DNA of 64,000 nt. It comes from Mesorhabditis belari. Taxonomy: Eukaryota; Nematoda; Chromadorea; Rhabditida; Rhabditidae. The position numbers and the translations under genes are program-made. Each line of letters begins with the position of its first letter. The stretch's first letter is position 1. The notes beneath the pieces are model-generated. The model made no database searches. It was not told the DNA's origin and saw only the letters and a program-made list of their open reading frames with translations. The stretch lies in contig CAUEEP010000755.1 in NCBI GenBank assembly GCA_958450365.1, forward strand, positions 827,501-891,500, in the 5' to 3' direction. Shown in pieces: positions 1 to 9,400 of this stretch.

Positions 1-69
<69 letters not shown>
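1..69. repeat. Poly(T) tract
   Basis: Nearly pure T for about 69 bases at the window edge, broken only by two A. It could be the tail of a minus-strand retroposed sequence or simple low-complexity DNA. Nothing adjacent identifies a source. Confidence 0.8.
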
Positions 70-74
<5 letters not shown>

Positions 75-540
75 TTATACAACGAAGATCTTCGTCTTTT
101 GGCTCTATGGTAAATAGACGATAGGGAAAAGATCAAGGATGAGAGCGGGGGCAACAGAGGTGGACAGAGCATGTCAACAGTTCAGTCACGGTCTCATGGC
201 CAGAGTCGTTGCAAAAATGCAATAATAAGTCGGGGAAATGACTGAAAATGAACTAAAAATATGCTGATTCCAGATCTGAAAGAGTTTTTGAAATCCGTCT
301 TGCAGATTTTTACTGAAATTTCTGTGTTCTATGAGATCGGAGGGTCCGAAGTGGGTCAAGTCAAGCCTCGCGGCTACTCACCACTATCTTCGGCTAACTG
401 AAAAGATTTCCTTCCTTCGGAAGCCAAACCCAAGCAACAAAAGTTTCATTGTTTGTGATTATATTAGATTTGTAAATCCCTATAGTAAATAGACGATAGG
501 GAGAAGATCGAGGTAACAAAGGTGGAACAGTTCGGTCACG

Positions 541-1131
541 GTGTCATGGCCAGAGTCGTTGCAAAAATGCAATAAGTAGGGGAAATGACTGAAAGCACGA
601 GTGTGGATGTAAACAACAATGTTCTCACAGAAAATGAACTAAAAAGATGCTGATTCCAGGCAAAAAATTGGAAGTTTTTCAAGCACTTCAATTATTAAAA
701 GTAAACCACGATCTACGTTCATTTATTCTATTTTGTGGACCAATTTCGTCAAATCTCGAACGCATCTTTATAGCATTGGGAAACCTACAAATCGAAAGAA
801 GAGATGGTCAAATCGTGGCCGATCAGATAGAAATTTGGATAAAACCGTATGTTGGCTTGTCAATGATGTTTTTAATTGTGGATGACATTTTTTTTAAATT
901 AAATTATTCTGGCATAATACAATCTGCGCAATACTCGTACAATTTGAACATAAAATATCCACTTCACCGACGACTTTGTCGGAAACTTGCACATTTTGCT
1001 GTACAACGACGGTGTCATGGCCAGAGTCGTTGCAAAAATGCAATAAGTAGGGGAAATGACTGAAAGCACGAGTGTGGATGTAAACAACAATGTTCTCACA
1101 GAAAATGAACTAAAAAGATGCTGATTCCAGG
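541..1131. repeat. 120-bp exact direct repeat (541-660 and 1012-1131), diverged third copy near 190-290
   Basis: The bases 541-660 recur without a difference I can find at 1012-1131, both starting GTGTCATGGCCAGAG and ending GCTGATTCCAGG. A diverged third copy lies at about 190-290. The sequence after each copy (CTGAAAGAGTTTTTGAAATC type) resembles the arms of the fold-back element at 38.2-39.2 kb. I see no gene in 70-2500; open frames here do not resemble protein. The region is best read as layered transposon debris. Confidence 0.75.
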
Positions 1132-1759
1132 CTCAAATCTGAAAGATCTGAAAGAGTTTTTGGAAATCCGTCTTGCAGATTTTTTTGTGAATCTAGTTTT
1201 ACTGAAATTTCTGTGCTAAATTTCGGACACTTCTCAATTTAAATCGGTTTTAGCAGTGAACTTTAGCAAAAATTCGATAATTTCTCCGATAATTTTTATT
1301 CTATTGGGTTGGGGAGAATGAGTCGGCGCCGAAATTTAAAGAAACTTTTTGCACCCATAAAACCTTCTTTAAATACACGTTTTGTTTCATCAAAATCGTC
1401 CACTATTTCTTTACAAAATGGCTTTTGAGAGATTCCACAAAGCTGACCTTTTTTGGGATTTTATGGATTCCCAAACACAGCTAATCAAAATGACAAAAAG
1501 TCCGACTCATAGCAATGAACAATTTCTTCCACATAAACCTCCTTTGGTGTTTATATAAAAAAGATAGAGCACACTCAATTACATAAGTTACCAAATTTTC
1601 AGGAAGATCCCTCCAACCGTTTACTCTAGATGACAGTTTATCGATTTTGTGAAATCGATGTGAAATCGATCCTTTGTTGAGTTGAGGCGCTGTTTGAGTT
1701 CTCTTTTAAATATTATTTTGTAGAGAATTAAATATTATTTTGTAGAGTTACCCTTCTAC

Positions 1760-2075
1760 GGATATCATGCGTTTTCTATCGGATTTTTCTGATAGTACCT
1801 TTTTTAGATGCGGAAAATTGTGCTGATTCCGAATCTGAGGGAATTTTTCAAATCCCTCTGACAGAAATTTTTTAAATTTAGTTGTAGCGGTTTTTTGGTC
1901 ATTTTGTATGCGAAATTTTGTGGTACCCTGCAGTTTGGAGCTCGTAACTCGACAACAAGGGTCTAGAACCAAAAACGAAGGGACAAGTTTTATTCTAGAG
2001 ACTCTTACGAACATTTTGATGCAAAAATCATCAAATTTGCTCAACTCTACAAAAGGTTATAACATTTTTTAAAAA
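1760..2075. repeat. Diverged half-arm of the 38-kb fold-back family
   Basis: This stretch follows the same order of short blocks as the arms at 38.23-38.56 kb: a TTTTCTAT-GGATTTTT block, a GTGCTGA...AATTTTT-AAATCCCT block, CAAGTTTTATTCTA and finally AAAAGGTTATAAC. Only one arm is present here, so it cannot fold back on itself. It is an old solitary copy of that mobile family. Confidence 0.5.
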
Positions 2076-2503
2076 AGAAATGAGAATGTTTAAGAAAGAA
2101 ATGAGAAATGAGATTTGTACTTAACCTTAAAAACATATCTTTCTGGGGTACTACCTTCGCTCTCTGATGGAAAAAGTTCGTTACTAACAAATAAAATAAA
2201 TCCAAAATCTACTAACAATTCTTATTTTTTAGCAATTTTTTAAAAAATGTTTTCACAGATTTGAAAATACACTGAAATCTTTTCCTCGTGACTCTGGTTT
2301 TGACTCAGATTCTGATCCTGACGCTGGATGTATTAGGTTGTCCAGTTATGAATGCGCGCCTGCTCTTGAACAGCATACCTCAGAGCTATACAATTTTATC
2401 AAGCCTAATCCTCTATATGCTGCTCAGATTTCCTTATTTATTACAATTCTTTCGTGTTTTTGACAAAATCAATTAATTTTTGATTTAATTTCTGTGTTTA
2501 GAT

Positions 2504-2880
2504 GTCTCCGTACCTTTGGAGACACAAAGTTTAGTCTCCGTGCCTTTGGAGACACAAAGTTTAGTCTCCGTGCCTTTGGAGACACAAAGTTTAGTCTCCG
2601 TACCTTTGGAGACATAAAGTTTAGTCTCCGTGCCTTTGGAGACACAAAGTTTAGTCTCCGTGCCTTTGGAGACACAAAGTTTAGTCTCCGTACCTTTGGA
2701 GACATAAAGTTTAGTCTCCGTGCCTTTGGAGACACAAAGTTTAGTCTCCGTGCCTTTGGAGACACAAAGTTTAGTCTCCGTACCTTTGGAGACATAAAGT
2801 TTAGTCTCCGTGCCTTTGGAGACACAAAGTTTAGTCTCCGTGCCTTTGGAGACACAAAGTTTAGTCTCCGTGCCTTTGGT
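2504..2880. repeat. 30-bp satellite with a three-unit higher-order pattern
   Basis: Thirteen units of 30 bp start at 2504. Each contains an inverted pair GTCTCC...GGAGAC around an 8-base loop, so every unit can form a small hairpin. There are two variants: A has TGCC with ACAAAG and B has TACC with ATAAAG. They run in the order AAB AAB AAB after the first units, a 90-bp higher-order repeat. The array is open in frame on both strands, giving 10-residue peptide repeats, but I treat this as a by-product of the 30-bp length. Confidence 0.9.
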
Positions 2881-2881
2881 A

Positions 2882-3060
2882 TAACTTCAAATTGGGCAAA
2901 AACGCTGCTGAATCTCCTCGAGATCTCTGAAAAATATTTGGGAAAGATGCTAGCCAGTGTCGTCAGTTCGGAAAGCCAGTGTCGCCGATGGTTTCAACGA
3001 TTTCGAGAAGGAAATGAATCTTTGGAAGATCAGGACCAGCAACGACAATCGTTGCGTCGG
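2882..3060 (+). pseudogene. Mariner transposase N-terminal fragment
   Basis: The plus-strand frame reads through a motif CRRWFQRFREGNESLED, which matches the helix-turn-helix end of mariner/SETMAR-type transposases (usual form W-F-x-K/R-F-R-x-G-D-x-x-L-E-D). No catalytic aspartates follow. The frame is continuous with the satellite just upstream, so the array abuts the fragment directly. The related element at 34501 carries a near-identical segment with both ends present. This copy is dead. Confidence 0.75.
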
Positions 3061-3345
3061 TTAATAGAAAGGTTAATAGAAACCCTCTATTTATTAACTC
3101 TTATCCGGGACGGATAAGGGTTAATATCAAGAGAGAACCAAGACTGACGTCTTGCCGAGAGACATTCGGGGCTAGAGAGCATGCAGCAACCTTAGGTCCT
3201 CTAAGGCGGGCATAAGGTTGCTGCATGCTCTCTAACCCCGAATGTCTCTCGGCAAGACGTCAGTGCTAAATTGCCGATAAATTTTATTCGCGCCGGATAA
3301 AGGTTAATAAAAAGGGTCTTTTTATTAACCTTTATCCGTTTCCTA
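3047..3345. mobile_element. Fold-back element with a 52-bp-arm hairpin
   Basis: The core is an inverted repeat with arms 3143-3194 and 3213-3264, 52 bases each with one mismatch, around an 18-base loop. Outside it, GGATAAGGGTTAATA-like and TTAATAAAAAGGGTC-like blocks at 3060-3125 and 3285-3345 form further inverted pairs. This matches a MITE or fold-back transposon. The transcribed form would be a very stable hairpin. No coding frame is present. Confidence 0.7.
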
Positions 3346-3397
3346 AAAGTTGCTCTTTTCGTCTTTTCCTCTCTGCGTCTCTTCCCTCTAGCTTAGA

Positions 3398-3645
3398 TAG
3401 ATAAATAAGCTTAGATTTATAGACATAAATTCCAGAATCTAGGCCTATAAATAAGGCTAGATTTATAAACACAAAAATCAGGATTTATGTCTATAAATAA
3501 GCCTTTATTTATAGACACAAACATCAGGATCTATGTCTATAAATAAGCCTTTATTTATAGACATAAATTTTAGAATCTATGTCTATGAATAAGCCTAGAT
3601 TTATAGACACAAATATCAGGATCTATGTCTATAAATAATAAATAA
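3398..3645. repeat. About 60-bp repeats with internal palindromes
   Basis: Four or five imperfect copies of a block containing TTTATAGACA...ATCTATGTCTATAAATAAGCC. The TTTATAGACA and TGTCTATAAA ends of each unit are mutually complementary, so the array is palindromic at the unit scale. Confidence 0.7.
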
Positions 3646-3679
3646 GGATTTTAGTATACTTTGGATTGCAGAGTTCTTC

Positions 3680-3795
3680 CAAGTTTGTTCGCTAGATTTG
3701 TTCGCTAGGGATTGTTTGTCAAGTTTATTCGCCAAGTTTATTCGCTAGGTTTGTTCGCTGGGTTGATTCGCTAGGTTTGTTCGATAGGTTTGTTC
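3680..3795. repeat. 14-bp tandem repeat
   Basis: Degenerate units of TTCGCTAGGTTTGT, about eight copies, with substitutions such as GCCAAG and GCTGGG. Confidence 0.7.
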
Positions 3796-4429
3796 AAGGT
3801 ACAAGATCAGAGCTGTATGCCGGATGGGCCATCATCTCCCATCCAAGGGAGTTTAGTGTAGAACGAGTCATCTTCAAAACATGCATCGCTAGCAACATTT
3901 CTCCCATGTTCTGGAATGATTTTCAGCAAAAGTTGCCAAAATTTCGAAATAACAAAAAGTGAGGAAGTTTGATTTTATTGTTTTTTTTCGAAAAGTGTTC
4001 TTGACTCGTGTTCCACGCAACAGCCTTCAACCTCTGTTTTATTAGAGATCAATGTGAAGAATAGCGACATTTCATACCCACCAACTCAATATAATACTAA
4101 CTTACGTATCTAAAATCGATTTTTTCTTGGATTTTTATAGTCTTGGATTTTTATAATGGACTTTCATAAACAACATTTTAAAACTTAACTGAAGTTGATC
4201 TGCTTACGGGAAGTCGAGATGTAATCAATTCATGCATCGTGACATCTAGAAAACTCTTGAGACTGAATTTTATCTTAAGGAAAACTTTTTTACAAATCGC
4301 AGATTTTAAATGGTTTTGATATGAAAAGATACTTCAGAACTCTAATTTGTAAAATTCGAAACAATATTGTAAAAATGTTAAGAAAAAAAGAAAAATTGAA
4401 GTGTTATTGCAAAAATTTGTTTTATTTGT

Positions 4430-4451
4430 GGGAAACTTGGGTAATTAAACC
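4430..4451 (-). other. SL1-like 22-mer (19 of 22 match)
   Basis: Read on the minus strand from 4451 down, the first 19 bases are GGTTTAATTACCCAAGTTT, identical to the nematode trans-spliced leader SL1; the last three are CCC instead of GAG. No GT donor follows, and I see no Sm site or terminal stem-loops, so this is not a working SL RNA gene. It could be the 5' tag of a retroposed trans-spliced mRNA, a decayed SL gene, or coincidence in AT-rich DNA, though 19 matching bases make chance unlikely. Confidence 0.5.
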
Positions 4452-4539
4452 ACCTGTACCACCCGAAAAAGGTTCCATGTGCCAGACGATGCTTTTTTGA
4501 AGTCGAGGTGATTTGGACCCTCTGGGACCAATAAACGCG

Positions 4540-4935
4540 CAGGTTATCGCTTATGGCCACAGAGGGGGTCATAAAAAGCAGGAGTCACCGACCCACTATC
4601 GGCAGCGGATGTCCTCCGTGCGCCACTGTAGCGGATGTAGGTCCGTGAGGTAAAGGAGAATGGCACTCCTAAGTACCCGGGTACTTTAAAGCCAAGGGAA
4701 TTGTCGGAAAGCTGAGGGGTACACAGCTCAATCAACGCTCAGTCAAAGCAAAGACTCTAAAACTCGGAGACCCAGGAGCCTGAGACTGGCTCTGAAACTG
4801 GTGGCGACTGGTGGCGCGTCTTCGTCAGAGCTTGAGGTAAGGGTGATTCCTCCAAGATAGCTCAGGGTGACCCCCTCCCTCACCGGGGAGTGCTTGGGGG
4901 GATTTGGGGGCTAGAAATAGCCCCCCCCCCCAAGT
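4540..4935. other. GC-rich island of unknown origin
   Basis: A block of clearly higher GC than its flanks, ending in a run of C at 4921-4932. It contains repeated AGCGGATGT and CTGGTGGCG pieces. Short open frames exist on the minus strand but resemble no protein I know. It may be an insertion. The flanking 3960-4430 and 4935-5300 hold nothing I can name. Confidence 0.4.
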
Positions 4936-5378
4936 GCTGCACTTTTTTACTCTGACTTTTCATAAATCCAAGCCTGATTTGAGGTTTCCTTAGTTTCTAG
5001 GTTCCTTAGTGATTAGATTAGATTAACTGGTTTATGGTTAATGGTTTAATTATCGATAAGCAATTTTATGGATATGTCAACATGGTCAGAATGGTTGTAT
5101 TTCTCCTCAATAGTGCATTTTAAAGTATGCCGGACCCTTTAATATCTTTTTAAATCACCTTTTAATCGACTCGTATTTCCTAATGTGTGCTATGGAACGA
5201 TGAATCGGAATCGGCTTTTATTACAAATATGATTTCGCGATGAATCGAAAAATGAAAAGGGGTTTTATTAGAAATATATTACAAATTAAAAACTCGTTGT
5301 TGTTGTTTTATTGTTGAAGATTTTTTCAATCAAGAACTTCAGAAGAAAGTCAGCGGGAAACGGGTGTCGAGAGTTGAG

Positions 5379-5460
5379 ACAAGCTCTCTAGTCACTTCTG
5401 TTCATGAAACAAGCTCTCTAGTCACTTCTGTTCATGAAACAAGCTCTCTAGTCACTTCTG
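5379..5460. repeat. 30-bp minisatellite, about 2.7 units
   Basis: Units of 30 bp carrying CAAGCTCTCTAGTCACTTCT. The mirror locus at 33.6-33.9 kb has about ten units, some shortened, so the array has changed length since the duplication. Confidence 0.85.
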
Positions 5461-6084
5461 TCGAGCCGACATCTCGAGGGCGATGAGCCGTGTAATCTTC
5501 TTCTTGTTTTTGTTATTGTGAAAAAGCCAGTGTAATTTTTGTAAACGTTCCAAAGCTTCTGTAAAAGATCAGAGCATTTTCTTCTATAAGACGAAATTTT
5601 ATTTCCATGTCCCTCGTTTCCCCGTTTCTTCAAAATTTCTCCTTTCCCCCACCAATGTTTGATCGTTTTGAAATAAGGACAATCACTGACATTACTGACA
5701 AGAAAAAGGAGCTTATTCGTGTCCGTTTTGGGGAAAACCTGTGGTTGAATGAAATGAAAAAAGACAGAGGAATTAACAAGAGTTAAACCCTTCTCATACA
5801 TATTTTTGATAAGGGACAAAGTCGAAGTTCCTTTTCTTTCAGCTAAAGCCTTGGGGGAGACTGTTTTTGACTTTATGGTTCTACTTTTTCAACAATACCG
5901 CGACACTTCCAGCTACAGTCAAGTAATATCGTTTTTAGAGTGCCACATGAAAAGTCCGGAGAAAAAAAATGGGTTAATTGATTTGCAGCAAATAACTTCT
6001 ATCCAACAACACAGAAGTCGATTGTTATCAAGTTTCAGATGACATTCAACTCTCTTCAACTACGAAAAAGATTCCTAGAGGTTG

Positions 6085-6091
6085 TATAAAA
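6085..6091 (+). promoter_or_regulatory. Possible TATA box upstream of kinase copy A
   Basis: TATAAAA inside GGTTGTATAAAACCCC, about 360 bp before the start codon and conserved at the mirror position in copy B. The 5461-6446 region contains no frame I can assign to a protein, although it is conserved in both arms. Confidence 0.3.
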
Positions 6092-6446
6092 CCCCAAAGC
6101 AGCTATCCTTTTTCAATGTCAGTCCTTTACATCAAAATCTCATCAAAAAATAAGAGATTTTCAAGAAACTATTCTCATCCTGATAAAATCTGTGAATTCA
6201 CCATGTAATCACTCCTTTCAGTAATCTTCTTCGTAATCTTCTGATCTTTGAGTGAAAAGAAAGTGAAAGAGAAAGAGAAAGTGTGGGCGAGGGAAAGCTC
6301 CTTTCGCCTAAGAGAAATATTTTGCGAAAGATTTCGAGAATATGATACCGTTTTAATCAATAGCGAAGATCCTTCTCCTTTGCTTCTTCAAAACATCTTT
6401 ATTTTACCTATTAAAGTATTTCAGTGGCACATCATCTTGAAAACAA

Positions 6447-9400
6447 ATGAAGAAGCGAACTTCTTTCTTCACTCCAATCCTTTTCCTGCTTCTCCAATGC
6501 TCTGTGGTGCGGGCTGAAAATAGATGGAAAATGCAAAATGGCTGCTTTGGGTATACATTGACCAGAATCGCTCCCATTCAACAATTATCTAGTGATTACT
6601 TTTTTGGGAGTGTACCAGGTGAGACGTGATATTAAAAGAAAGTTTGGCTAACTTACAAAGCTTCTTGTTTTATAATAATATAACTTTTAGCCTTTTGTTT
6701 CGAAATTGATGACTGCGATGAGTGCTCTTTTGGCCTCGATTTTGTCGCCTATTGTACGACTACAGAAGTGAATAGTTTTATAAACACGAATGATTTTGGA
6801 TTAACGCCTATTCCTAGTTGATATTTGTCAGGTTTTATTAAAAAAGCATTTGGTAGAGAATCATATATCTTTTGCGTTTTGTTTCGAAATTGATGTCTGC
6901 GATGAGTGCACTTTTGGCTTCGGTTTTGCCACCTATTGTTCGCTTAAAGAAGTGAATAGTCACCTCGAATTATTTTGGATTAACGTCTATTCCTGGTTGA
7001 TATTCACCAGGTTTTATTGAAAAAGCATTTGGTAGAGAATCATATATCTTTTGCATTTTGTACAACCACAAAAGTGAATAGTTTTAAAGTTCGAATGATT
7101 TTGAATTAACACTTTTAACACATTCCTAGTTGGCATTCATTAAGTTATATTAAAAAAGCATTTGGTAGAGAAATTTCTGATTAATGGATTAACGCTTATT
7201 CCTAGTTGATATTCGCTAGGTTATATTAAAAAAGCATTTGATAGAAAAGTCGCAGAGCTTACTGATCAATCAAACCATGAGTTAGAAAGCCTTTTTTCAA
7301 GAAAACTCTTTGAATTGCGACAAAGCCATATTCGTCAGTCCAGTAGTCAGTCAGTATCTTCTTTTTCAGGATCAGAACTATTTCCCATGTGATCATCCAT
7401 CCACCATGGAACTCCCTTTCACTATCGATGAGTTAGAGATCATCGGTTTCAATGATTGTCAAATAGGGTAGTGCATCTTAAACGTCTTTATGGTCCAAAC
7501 TAACAAGTTTAGGGAAAAATTCGATGATCTCAAGCTGGTCAACTGTGCGTGGCGTTTTCCACAGAATCTCACCAAGCTAACATTTCGCCCAAAAGATCTT
7601 CAAAAATTCACTCATGGGCAAAGTTCTGTAATGTCTGCTCTAATGCTCCGCGTAAACGAGTGGATTGATGGTTTCGTTCACAACAATAATTCAGTACCTT
7701 GAGTTTTAGAAAGCACAACTTATCGACTATTCCCGTATCCCTATAATCTTGAATGGATCACTCTTCGAATTGAGAAATCGAAGAATGAGATGTGGCTCGT
7801 ATTGGCATTTATTTATTATCCAAAGACTTTGGAGGGTTTAATTTCGGTGAGTAAAAAAAAAGGAGAACAGGTGAATCGAGAATAAAAATCAGAATCCGAT
7901 CAACAAAGACTGTGAGTACGAGTTGAGAATTGCGGGTCCTCCCGGAGCGTGCAACAATGATCCCAAATTTGAGCTGCTCGCCTTGCGGTAAATTCTAAAA
8001 AGATTTGCATAAAATTAGGGTCAGTTTGAGCTCGACATTAGTGCAACTAGCTTTCATGAACACTTAAGTTTTGTTCTCCATTTTCGATTTCAACTTCTTT
8101 AAGTTAAAGGACAGCGAAACGAAAGTGGTACAGGAAGAGACACCGAAAATTGAAGCAAATTGAAACGCAATCAACAACCAAAGCAATCTTTCAGAGAAAG
8201 CGATGAATTTGCGACTCAATTTCTTGACACCAGTCACTACAGTCTCCGAATCCCCCCGGGCTGCTCACCAAATCTTCTTCTCAACCAAGAAAAAGAGGAC
8301 TATCCACAGTTCAATGGTAAATCAAGCGCCATTCTGCATTCATTCAGTAGATTTTCGATAAAACGAATTCATGGAATCGTAGTTAATTGTAACCTACAGT
8401 GCCGCTCAAAGGTAATGACCCCCTCAAACTTTTCAGGTTTATCATATAAAACAAATGCACAGAGTAATATGTTTAAAAACAAAATGTAGATTTTTCATAA
8501 AAATGCATAAATATTTTGGTTTCAGCTCATTTGGAATGCTTTCTAAAACATGACATAAAAAAGAAAAATTAAGGTCGCTCAAAAGTAATGACCCCCCTAA
8601 GCGTTTGTGTTGAACAACTTTCATAAATCAATCTTTTTCTAATTTTATAGTTTTATTTCTAATTTATTTTGATTTTTTCAGATATGGGCATAAAATATTA
8701 TCCACTTGCTGTATGCCAAATTCTTCTCGACAAGGTTTCCTCTGGATCGAGTGTCAAAAGAGCGGCAAGAAGCTTTGGAATCTCATACACTACGGCAAAG
8801 CGCTGGAATCAAGAGCCTACAAAAAGAAAATGTTTTTGGAGTTCAAGTACAAGAAAGGACGCCACAGAGTTACTGACGAAAGATATGACAGAAGGCTTTT
8901 TCTCGAAAGTAAATCGAATCCCCGTTTAATGGCAAGAGAAATTCTGCAAAAGACTTCACATCCCGATGGTGCGAAACCATCCATTTCTACTATAAAGCGA
9001 AGACTTGTTGCTTCTGGATTATTTAATCGACATGGCTCAAAGAAGCCGCTTATCTCAAAGAAAAATCAGAAGGAGCTTTGGTTTGGCCAAGAATTACCGA
9101 AATTGGAATGTGAACGATTGGGCGAGAGTTTTGTTTTCAGACAAAATGAAGGTCAACTTCTTTTCTTCTGACGGAATACAATGGATTCGACGACCAAAGA
9201 ACACACGGGACGTTCAGGCGCACAATATTCCAACAGTTAAACACGGGGGAGGCTCGGTACTTCTTTGGGGATGTTTCTCGGGTTCAGGAGTTGGTCCACT
9301 CATGCGCATAAAAGGCATCATCAACGCCGAAAAGTATGTGGATATTTTGGAAATTATATATTGCCTTGTGTTAAGCAAAATTTTCCTAACAGATGGACTT

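Noticed and set aside
2494..3117. A single fusion gene of satellite repeats and transposase
   Set aside because: The frame is continuous only because 30 bp is a multiple of 3; the transposase part lacks its catalytic region.
4430..4451. A functional SL1 RNA gene
   Set aside because: The match lacks the final GAG, the GT donor, an Sm site and the 3' stem-loops; no 5S rRNA gene is beside it.
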